The notes beneath the pieces were generated by a model. It did not search any database. It was not told the origin of the DNA and worked only from the letters and a program-made list of their open reading frames with translations. From Lichenostomus cassidix (taxonomy: Eukaryota > Chordata > Aves > Passeriformes > Meliphagidae): 64,000 bases of DNA. Made by a program: the position numbers and the translations under genes. Within the stretch, counting starts at the first letter, position 1. Every line of letters begins with the position of its first letter. Where the stretch lies: positions 78,528,350 to 78,592,349 of the forward strand of contig CM039183.1 in NCBI GenBank assembly GCA_008360975.2, in the 5' to 3' direction. This document shows, one piece after another, positions 12,601 to 24,600 of the stretch.

Positions 12601-15600
12601 TCCTCCCTCACAGATCCTAAGTATGCATACACATATATTTCCCCTCTCCTTTTTACAAGACCCCTTTGCCCCATCCGAAGGTAGTGCAGAGGCTGCTCCT
12701 GAGCTGGACCTCTTTGCTATGAAGCCAACAGAGACTGCTGTTCCTGTAGTTACCCCTACAACTAGTGCAGCCACTCCAGTTCCTGCAACAACTCCTTCTC
12801 CAGCTGCTGCTGTTGCTGCTGCTGCTACTGCTACTACAGCTACTGCCACTACCACTACTGCCACCACTTCTGCTACCGCCACCACCTCCGCTCCTCCTGC
12901 TCTAGATATATTTGGTGGTAATTTTGTTTTTAACTCTTTGATTCTGGTGGATTGATCTGTCAGGAGTACCAAATGAACAATTCGTTGTTGCATGCGTGTT
13001 GTGTGCTAGGCTTTCAAATCAGAGAGCCTGTTAATTTCAAATATGATGTGCAAAATTGGAAACTTCTGTTTTCAGTCCTGCCTTTCAAAAATGAGTTAAA
13101 GATGTGTTGTGTTCTTGGCCTTAGATTTATTTGAGTCTGCTCCTGATGCACCTGCAGCACCTAAACCAGATGCTACTCCTAGCATAGATCTCTTTGGTAC
13201 AGGTAAAGAGAGAATGCTTCCAATACTCTGCTGCTTTGAGGCTGTGCAATGGTGTAAACTGATTCGAGTGATACTTACATCTTGTTTTTTCTTTCATTTC
13301 TGGAAGATGCATTTTCGTCTCCACAACCTGGAGCTTCTCCTGTGCCTGAGAGTTCTCTCACTGGTGATCTCTTATCTGGTGAGTTCTTGTTTTCAGACAG
13401 ACCAGTCTACAGACTTAGTGGGTTTGGATTTTTTTTCCAAAAGTAAAAAAAAAAAAACCAAAAAAAACCAAACAAACAAAAAAAAAAAACCTGCCAATTT
13501 ACATCTTTAAACTGAAATACTTAGAAGTATTAAGTTTTGGGTTTGCTGCTTTGGTCACAAGATGTGCACTTGCTGAAGATGCAAATCATGAAGAAGCTGA
13601 CACTGAAGTTCAATAAGTAAGTGATGTGGTTGTTGAGAGAGGAAATCCTCCTCTAAGCGTAAGAAAATGCTTAATAAGCAATGTTTTCATTAAAGTACTG
13701 TGGTTTTCAGTTGCTGTGTGAGAAATGTAACACTTTCTGTTTGCAGTTCTGGAGACTGTAACCCGAATTTACCAAACCTGTGGTTCTAACTGTTGGAGCC
13801 CATGTGGCTTTGAAATATTTAGCTATCATTTTTGCCTTGCTGATACTAAATATTATTTATCCTATGCTTACTGCAGTGGATGCATTTGCAGCCCCCTCTC
13901 CTCTACCCACTGCCTCTCCAGCAAAGGTGGATTCTTCAGGTGTGATTGACCTATTTGGTGGTGGGTATTTTTGTTTCCTCACCACTTCAGAGTTGAATCA
14001 CTTCATTTCAATGACCTTTGCGCTTAGCTAAAGCTGCAGGTTTCCCTTTCTCACAACTTTTCTGTGTGGCCTTAGGGCTGAGTCTGGCATGTCCTGTTCT
14101 TGATATTGCACCATAACGAACTGCAAATAAGCTGTCAGTCTGGTCATTCTGTTGTCATGACGTTTGCCATTCTGTCCTCTGTCAGTGCATGTGTGGCTCT
14201 TCCTCAGATGTCCAGTGAAAGTCTGCTCTGTCCTTTTCCTTCTTTGCTAATCTCCATGGTCATGCTGTTTTCTCTCAGTTCCGTTTCTCAAAGCAGCTGA
14301 AGTTTTGAGGGTGACTTGTCTCAAACTGGGTATACCTGAATCACAGGATCTTTGTTGGATTCGACAAGGTGGAAATTAGGATGGGCACTACCAACTCTAG
14401 GCATGCTGAGGAACAGAAATGGTGCTTGGAAGCAGTGAATTTCAAACATTAGTGAGATATTCTTCTAAAAAGATTTCATATGAGCCACTGGCTTGTGGAT
14501 GGAATTATTCCATACTTTCATCCAATGCATTCATATCCAAAAGACTTAACTCTGTTGTCTTGAATGCTGTGATTTGTATCTGAGAGGAGGCCCAAATAAA
14601 AGAAACTTCTTACAAGTGCTGGTTTGTTGTACATCCTTTTTTCCACCTGAACTTTGCATCCATAGTACTGCTCTGCAATAAGGATGGCCAAGCAGTTTCA
14701 TTTTCTTCTTCTGATGTATGAAGTGGTTATTCTTTTGTCATCTTATGTTTATGATACATGATGAATATATGTATTTAATATTGAACTCTTCACTTTTTCT
14801 TGGTGCTTTCTGGAATTCCCTTTAGATGCTTTTGGAAGTAGTGCTTCTGAACCCCAGCCCACAACCCAGGCTGCTTCTAGTTCCTCAGCTTCTGCAGACC
14901 TACTTTCTGGTAATAAAGAACATCTGAAAACTTGTTACTTTAGAGAAATACTAAGAAATGGTGTTTGAAATCTTTTGTGTTCCTTGTGTGTAGATAGGGG
15001 AATAAATTAGTTGTTCATAAGATTTCTTAGTACTTTAGATGTTTTAATTAAAAGTGGAGTGATTTCTAATGGAGGCAATATACTGAAGTACAAGCTAACT
15101 TCCTAGATTATCTTCTTTCCATGTTCTTTGTTTTTCTACCTCCCACACAAGCCTTATTCTTCTGTACTATTCACTGAGTATGAATGTCTGCATAAAATTT
15201 CTTTGGTTTCTGTAGCAGTACTGAAGCTAAGCAATATTTCGGGCTATGCTTGTTGTTCCTTACAGCTAATTAAACTTATAGTTCATTCAGTTTGGTTGCT
15301 TTAATTGAGGCAGGTTGAACACTTAAATGTTAGTAGCTTGAATGAGTGACTTGGTAGCAGTCTTGAATTTAGCCAAGGAGAGTGGAATGATGAGAGCATG
15401 CTTTTCTGATCACAAGGGCAGAGAAGTGATAGATACCCTCTCCTTGTACTGATTGAGACGAGGTCTCTGCTGGTGCTGAATGTGGCATCACTGTCACGCC
15501 CTGTATCAAAGCTTGGATAATTGTATTATTTTAGTTTGCCTCTTACAGATAAGCAGCTCCAGCTGATTTCTGTGTGTACTACTAAACAAAATTCATGCTA

Positions 15601-18600
15601 TACCATGTATTGTAGTGGCTACAGTAATTGTGCTAAACAGCTGTGACTCATCCCCATCCCAGTTTCAAGTTTATAGAGAGCAAGATCCCAGCATATGCAC
15701 TTCTGGTTTGTAGAAGACTTGTCTTAAATTCTCCCATGTTTCTGAAAGGTGAATTTATGTCATTATTTAAATTAACACTACCCCAGCCAAAACCAGCCCA
15801 ATTTGTAGAACTGGTGGGTAGGTTATCACTACATTTTCAAGTACCTGCTCAAAGTGTGGACATTGTCTAGTTGTGCCACAGGAAGGTACAAATTGTCTAG
15901 ATAGTAATAAGGCATACATCCATTCTCAATCAGCAAGCCAGATTCTTAAACTGGGACATAATGTGTAAATGCATGCTAAAGTTTTAGGACAGACTGCTTC
16001 AGATTTTAAGGTAGAAGACTACTTCTTTGTTTCATATTGCATCAGTAGGTCTTTGTATTAGTTTGTGGATGGCTTAAGGACACAGATCAGGTTTTAACTA
16101 ATAGATTCTGAAACATGCCAGTCTTTTGCAGTTGCATGTGTTATCAGGAGACTGAGTGCAAAGAGGTTGTTGGACAGAAGCTAATTCTGCTTATGCAAAC
16201 ATTACAATACAAAATATTTTATGTTGTTATCCATAACTAAGCTTAAATGCAAGCAGGAATTGTGCTCCAGATGGCTTAAACTTTAGCAATGTGCTCTCTG
16301 AATCTGATGAGTTGCATTAAATCAAAACCTAAATTGTAAAAGGGATGTTCTGAGTCTACATACTCAAGCAGACCTGAAGCAATTGGGGTGAACAGATGAT
16401 TTTTTTAAATTTTATTTTATTTATGCTTTGAATATACATTCCAAAGGGCTCTAAGTAGATTTGATTTTTTTTTTTTGGCAGACAGAGGGAGTCTATAAAC
16501 ATTGCAGCATATTGCTAAGCATTTGTTCACTCTAGATAATGGCAGATGTATAGCCTGCAGTGTAATCCAGTTTTAAATTTAAGAGTATCTGGAGTTCATA
16601 TGGTGGCTGAAGGCTTGTCCTTCATGGTTTATGAGTGTTTGGTTGTACTGAGTGTTTATATGCATAATGTTATGAGTATACTTAGTATTCATAATTGTTT
16701 TAAGTGTTCTGCTGTCAAATAAGTTCTTGCTCTTTCTTGGCTTGCATAGGAAATTTGGAAGAAATGTTTTCATACTCTAAGCCTTTCAGCAGACAAAACT
16801 AAAACTATGCTGATAGACAACAGTCTAGCCATTTTCCCTTCTGGGTCTTTCTATCCAATTAAACTGTGTGCATGTGTGTTCCAGTATGTACTCTAATAAC
16901 ATATTTTTATATGAAATCTTACTTGGCTATGTAAAAGCAACCTCAAAATCAGGCAGTTGGAGGTGTCCAGACAACACAAGAGCTTTTGCAAAAGCTGACA
17001 GAACTTTCTAAACAGAATCTTATACTGGATCATACCCTTCTGCCAGGCTCCTTGCTCTCACTCAGAAGTGGAAAGACAAGCTCTTTAGATAGCTCCTGTG
17101 CTTTAGGAATTGCTGCAGTGAACTGCCTTTGTAATCCCTGGATGTGGTCAACCTGCTTCTGCTCTGATTCTCTGGAGATTAGTACTTTTTTTGCAGATAG
17201 TTGAATGCATGGAACTTTGCCTTGGGATGCTCCTAGGACAGAGCTTGTGTTAAGGATCAGAGGACTGCCCAGCATCAGTCATGTTTTAGCAGGTATCTGC
17301 TGCAGACCACCTGCTCAAGAAGAGGCAAGTAGAGGAAGCCTTTTTTAGGCACCTGGAAAAAGCATCACTGTCACAAGCTTTGGCATGTGGGCAACTTGAA
17401 CCACCATACTATGTGCTGGAAGGGAGACAGGGAATGCAGCTGGGCATTGGTAATCTGGAATGTATTAGAGAATCTCTAGATGTGGGTGATCAAGGCATAC
17501 CAAAGTGAGTTCAGTGGAGAGCCACAGAGATGGTGACTTGTGCACATGACATATGCAGAGAGGCTGAAATGGGCCAATTCAGCCTTGAGAAGGCTAAGGG
17601 CAATCCTTAGAGATGTCTAAACTCACGGGACTATACAGAGAAAACTAGCCAGGTTCTTCTTGGAGGTGCGCAAAGGTAGTGAAAAAAAGGCAATGTGTGT
17701 GGGAAACTCATTAAATACTGTAATGGTCTGATAGGAACTCATGTCAAGAACAGACTGTGGAGAGATGATGGCAGATCTGACCCCAGTGTGTTTTTCGATA
17801 TTCAGGGTCAGCAACTGTGAGCATGACACTTGCTGTGGGCTAGGATTTGGGTTATAAAGGCTTCTTGGTTCCATTATACTGAAGTAAGCCTAATAAATAC
17901 AGGGAAGCTCACACAGGCTTCTGAAATGTTTTTTATTTCAGACTGCAGAAAGCAGGCTGCTCTGCTTTTCCTGCTCCTGCTTCCCTGGCTCCAGCTGGTG
18001 CTCTTCATTGGTGGCATCTGAAGGGACCAGTTTAGGTTAAGATTTGAGCGTTTTTGGTCATTACCTGCAATCTGGAAAGCTTCAACTGAGGGCTGTAATT
18101 TATGAGGTATTTCTAATCAGGTTGCACTCTCCTGGCTGTGTAGTGCATAGTCAAGTTTGCAGTCCCTCTCCCAGGTGTGTCTGGGGCCAGTGTTTTTGTT
18201 TTAATAGGCCAGGCATTCCACACCTAAAGCCTGTCTCTGGTGGTGCAGCAAGTTGCTGGGCTGCTGCCCAGGACCCAGTGATGGCACACCACTCTCATTT
18301 CCCCACGAAGGGTTTTGGTTTGAATGTGATTGATTCTGCTTTGCCATGGGCGCAGAGGAACAGTTTGAAGACATCTTGACCAGGAAAACTAGGATATTTT
18401 AAGACAGTGAGAAAGGCTAAACTGGATTAGTAAAACATTGCCTTATGAACTGAGATTCCAAAGTAGTTGATGGGTGATCATATGCATTTCTCAAGTTAGT
18501 CTTCTGTTTTGTTTTTTTTCTGAACTAATAGTTTGTTTTATTCTGCCTGTGTTATTACTTCCTTAGGACAACAGCACGTAGAACTGGAAGAATTGTGTTC

Positions 18601-21600
18601 TCTATTCTGTTGGCCTGCCTCTGCAAAAATCTAAATTAAAATCATTAATGTTTTTATTGGTGACTCTCAGAAAATCTTTAAATTCCCATGGTCATACCTG
18701 GCATACCAAGAATGCTTGTGTAGTACTGAGTTATTTATAGTAGTCCAGTAGGAATTGTCTTTATCATTCTGCCCTCTGTAGATTGAGCTTTTGGTAAACA
18801 CAGTCTACCAAGACTGACTCTAATGTTCCCACTTCTCCTATGTGTTTTTTTGAAGGCTTTGGAGGTTCATTTATTGCTCCCTCTCCATCACCATCCCCAG
18901 TCACTCCAGCTCAAACTGGGTTACTACAGCCTAACTTTGATGCAGCTTTTGGGACAACAGCTCCAACAGCTGGCAGTTCATTTGATGCATCAGGTGAGCC
19001 TCAGGGTTTCTTCCTGTGAATTTTCTAATGTGTTTTATATGGTAATAGGTTAATGACACCGTATTTAGGCTCTGAGTACAAGCAATATCAGTGACCTCCC
19101 TTTTCTTTCTCTACTGGAAGAACCTCAGGCTGGTGATAAGGCTGGTGTGTGCCCAAGAGCTCTCTGTACCCATTTTTTATTCTACCATATCAGTAAAAAA
19201 GTAGTGTGTACATCATCCTTGCATGTGCTTGATAGCATGAATCAGGAATTACACAAGGAAAAGACTATTCTGTAAATCAAGTATACAGGCAAGTCATCTT
19301 GCCACTGCTGCTGAAGGTGCTCTGGAGCTTGCATGGCACCTGAGGGTACACAAAACAGAAACTGGCCTAGAGTTCTTTGCCTGACTTTAAGCTTAAACTT
19401 TTATCACTGCTATCATTTTGTTTGCATCTCTTCCATTCTATATTTTTCATGCTGGGTCCTTGCTACAAACTTAAAATTGGTGAGTTCTACAACTGTACAA
19501 GAAAAAAGGTGGAAATAGTACTGCTGCTTGGTTATTTGGTTGCTTGCCAGTGCACATGCTACCCCTTCCTGTTGACTTAACATTGGCATGTACCTCAAAT
19601 ACAGATCAGAAGATAGAACTCAGGCATCAGATGTACCAAGCAGTTTGACTTCAAGGGATCTAAAAATTACCTTCTGAGTTAGATGACTGGACTAAAGAGA
19701 ATAGCACTGTTAGTGTGGATGGTTCTGGTTCCTTCTGATCTCATAAGATGTTAGTAGGTTTTCCCAATTCCCTGCTGCTTGCAAGTGAATAGTAACATCT
19801 TGAGACTGCCAATCCTGTTGCTGTGAGATGTCAAGGTATAAGACTGCCTTTGCCACAGTAATTCTGACTGGTGTTTGCAGCAAGATGTTCATTTTAAAAA
19901 ACTTTAAATGAATATCTCCTGACCAATGTGTGTGTATCTGACATCTCTGTAAGGATGGTTGTAAGAAAAAGAGTGTCATGTGGAAGTGGTGCTGTATCTA
20001 TGTAGATTCAACGCTCCAATTAAATTCCTTTTAGGCATGTCTTCTCATATTAGTTTTCATTGGTATAGCTTTTTCAAAATTACTGTACATTCAGTGTCTA
20101 GTAAAATGACATGCATGCCCTTGTTGGCATTACTTTTAATGTCAAATGGTGTTTTGGTAAGACTTGTGTTGTGGTTGTCTGTGCTGTATTCGTTGAGCAG
20201 CAGCAGAGTAGCAGGTACTGCTTTTTTTGATCACAACTGCTGTTCTAACCCTCTTTTCTTTCACTTCCAGTGTTTGATGGCTTAGGTGATCTTCTTATGC
20301 CAACTATGGTTCCTTCTGGTCAACCTGCAGCACCCACAGCCACAGCAACAGTCCCTGCTGCAGCAGCAAGCAAAGGCCTCGGAAGTGATCTTGATTCATC
20401 TCTTGCAAACTTAGTAGGCAGTAAGTGACAGATTGTGGTTTTAAGTGGTGTGGCATGCAGATATGTTGCTTTTCCACGGAGTCAAATACCTGTATATTTT
20501 AGCTTGCTTCAGTATCCTTCTGTTCCTCTGGGGGGGTTGGGGAAGCTATCAGCAGGAATAAGGCCTGATTCAGATAGTTTGTGTTTGTCCTTTTTTGAGC
20601 CCAGGATCTGACTCAAATAATGGCATTTGTCTGGTAGGTGTAATTTGTAATTATGGTGTAACCATCCCAGTTTCATTCCAGAGGCACATCAGACTCTTAA
20701 TAGATGTGCCCCTCTGTAATAGATGGAAAAGTGAAAATTGTCCAAAGTTTCTGATGGCATTCTGGAATTCAAGCAGCAAAGCTAGTGGACACAAATAGCT
20801 GACTTCATGTTTAGTGAGAGAAAGAGTAGCAGTGGGGTGATGAGTGCACTCAAGAACAGACCCTCTGTCAGGAAGAGAGCCTACCAAATGTTCTTGAATG
20901 CTAAAATATGTTCTTTCCAGTAGTAGGCAAAGGTCTAGAGCCTTTGTAATTAGAGATCAGCAACTGAAACCCCTGCCAAAACTTAAAAGAGGCCCACCCA
21001 GGCTAAGGTGTAATCCTGCTGAAGTTGTATTTTGGAGGGCTGCATAAATTGAATACTCTCCATTATATGTAGACACACCACAACAAAGATATAACTGAAC
21101 TTGTGATGCAAACACAGCTGTAAGTTATGGGGGAAAATACTGTGCTTAGAAGTTAGCGAGACTCTTAATCCCTTGAAACGTCTTCTGCAAGTCATTTTGT
21201 ATATCCAGGTTTGGAGGAGGAAATCAAACTGAGCAGGTTGCAACTTATGGGACTTAGACTGCTCCTGTGAGAAGAGTACTCTTCAAAATTTACTTTAGAA
21301 CTTCTTTCAAAGGCTAATTAAGGAAACTATTTGGAGTTTCCATGTATAACAAAGTACATAAAACAGTGCAAACCTTATAGGTAGTGTTCAGATTTATGTG
21401 TATGTGGAATACAGCTTTTTATTTCCATATGTGTAATGAGGAACAGAAACTAGTGTTGTCATTCATGGTAAATAGTTCAGTGCTCTTAAATAACTTAGCT
21501 TTTTGTAGAGCTAAATGTAGTTACTTTGGTTTGTTTATGAAGCAAAAATGCCTTTCTCAAGTGCAAGACCTCTGCAGGTTTCTCTGACATTTGTCCTGAA

Positions 21601-24600
21601 GAATGGGTAGATGTTGCCAGTCCTCTGATGCTGTCTAAATGAAGACAGCCAAAACTTTTGTATTCTTGATAAGCCCGGGTGCAAAGAAATGTAGGCTGTT
21701 ACTTTCACGTGCTTTAATTTATTAAACATGGCTTCCTTTTTATTTCCTTTTTTTCTTACAATTTTATTTCCTTTTTTTTCTTAAAATTTTCAGATCTTGG
21801 AATTTCTGGTACTACTTCTAAAAAGTAAGTTCAACTTTGCTTAAAAATAAAGGGAAGTTTTCAATTCTGCTATATAGCCTTACATCTATTTCAGCGTTCA
21901 TTAAGAAACAATGAATTGGTTATGTGCCCCAACCTCCAAATCCAGAAATCTCTGGAGAAAGTATTCCATTCTGTACAGGTTCACTGAATAATTAAGGTTC
22001 AATGTTCCTGATATAGCTTATAAACTTGCTGTCTTTAATCTGAGTCTTAGAAATATTTATTTCCTGTAAATCACTGTCTTCATGTTGGATAGCTGATTTC
22101 CAAACAGCTTACAAGGTACAGATAGTCCAGATAATACACTGTATAGCTCCTCTCAGTAATCTGTGCTAATACATAAATAGATTTGTTATTTTTTTACAGA
22201 TGCTGGATGTACTTACTGTGTAGGCATTGAAATACTTACAAAATAGAAAAGAGGTTCACTCCATGCAGTGATAAGCTGCTTTTTGCAAAAAGAAATATTT
22301 ACACATTGCATTTACTTTATCTTCTCAATCTGCTTGCTTCTGCCCTGAGCCTTCCTCTGAATGCAAGACTTCAGAATGTTTTGTGCCTCTGTGGAGATGA
22401 TAGGAGGGATATGTATAAACACAACATGAGGTTTAGCCCCAAAATGTAGCTTCCTTCAGTCTACTGTGTTTAAATGGTGTATTTTATTCTGGTAAGAGCA
22501 GCCTCTAACAAAACCTGGTTTTGCAACAGCCCTTTTATTCTATGAATGATTTGTTTCTCTTGTATCTATCAACTTTTTGCAGAACTGAATGCTTTCCTCC
22601 TTCAGCTGTCTGAGCAAGATTTCCAGCACTGAAATGACCTTTCAAAGACATCTAGCAGGCAGCTCTCCTGCCTGGCCCCAGTAGAATAGGCAGTAGCAGT
22701 CCCTCCTCCTACTTTGCAAGGGTATATGCAATATGCTACTTTCAGTCAATACTAAGTAAAACTTCTCTTTAATTCTCACCACGAAGACCATAACCATGTA
22801 ACTGACTTCAGCATAGAGTGTTTTGGTGTCTGCTGCTAACAACCCTTGAAACTGAGTGTCACTAAAAATATATCTTTCTGTTAATAACTGCATACACCAT
22901 AAGCTAATGTAGCTGCACGTCTAATGCTAATGTAGGCTGCAACTTGTTTTCATTTTCACTGTGGAAGAATGCAAATAATAGCCTGCCTCTCTCCCTCTCT
23001 GTTAGGGGAGACCTTCAGTGGAATGCTGGAGAGAAAAAGTTAACAGGAGGAGCCAACTGGCAGCCAAAAGTAGCACCTGCAACATGGTCAACTGGTGGTG
23101 TCCCAGGTGGTCCAATGGTAGGTGGTTAATCCATAGATAACACTGGTATTGGACTATCAATATTTGATGAGACCGTGCAAGCATACATGTAGGCACTGCT
23201 CCAGTCTGCTGAGACGAAAGAATTTGCTTCTGTGTAAATTATATGAGTGTTTCAATCACATTTTTTAAGGACAGATTTGCAGCTGGTATAAATAAACCAC
23301 TGAGTAGTAAATGAATGATATGCTAGCATACATGTCAAGATGTTGCTCTTCGTGTACATTTAATACCTGTGGACATTTCCAAGTGTGTGATTAGCCACAC
23401 AGGTCTTGCCAGGATCAGGTCCACATCAATTGCCCAAAACAAAATGCTATGCTTCCAAAGTTGATGTACTATAAGGAGAGAAAATACATAGGTTTTTCTC
23501 GAGTTTTACTGAATTAAGTAGATCAAAAAACTACACAGTATTCATATGGATTAGCTAACCGATGTTAGGTCAGGAATGGGTAGCTTATTTAGCAGGGTAA
23601 AGCAGTTGAAAAGGTAAGATTAACTTGTCAAAAGTATCGGAAGGCACTAATTTCAAGAGAAGACGGTCAAATTGAGCTAAAAATCTAAACTTGGCACAAG
23701 AGCAACTTGATCATGAATCACCTACTCATGAAGAAGGGGTCATACCTTATCTCATCAAATGTGTCACAAGGCTTAAAATAGCCTCCATTTGAACAGGTTG
23801 GGTAGGGAAAGGAAAGAAAGAGCTCTGAAGTGGGACCATGACCAGTTCAGTTCCTTGCTGCCACAGCCAGGTGTTAACATGACTGAGCGTGTTCCATAAC
23901 TTTATGGAAGATACAAGAATTCCCTGTACTTCATTTAATTTGTTAGTTGTAACTTCAACTTTTTTTCTCAATAGAAAGGCTGGGCAATACTGTACAGTGT
24001 AAGTGATTTTTTTTTTTTTATCTCTTACTGAAGATACTAACAGCACCTCACCTGCTCTACAGTTATTGCTGCTGGCTTAAAACTAGCTGGAAGCTTCTAA
24101 CATGGCTCCTCTTGGACTGTCTGTCCAACAAACAGTGCTCAGGCAAGGGATTGAATATAATAGTACTGATTAACCATTTCTGTGCTGTAAGCTTGAAAAT
24201 AATGTCTTCAAACTGTGCTTGCTTTACTTGGATCTGAATTACCTGATAACTTGTACTGCCTGAAATTTTGAGCTTCTGTAGCATCAGCCTGATATTGTAG
24301 TGATTTTACCATCTGATAAGTAAGTAGTCTTTCTGGGAAGCTGGGTAGTTTTGATAACATTTCATGAAATATATGTGCGGTATATATTTCTTCAAAATCA
24401 TGCATTTAGGTACTTTTTGAAACCAAAGAAAACCAGATCTGCTGGCAAAATAAATATGAAGACAAAAATTAAGCTTTTATTTATGTCACTGTTGAACCAA
24501 TTAAGTTTTTATCACTTCTTCCCTTCCTTGTGACCTTTCAATTCCAGAATTAAAATCAGCAAAATTACATCAAAGCCCATTCCCTTTGTGACTTTGAGGC

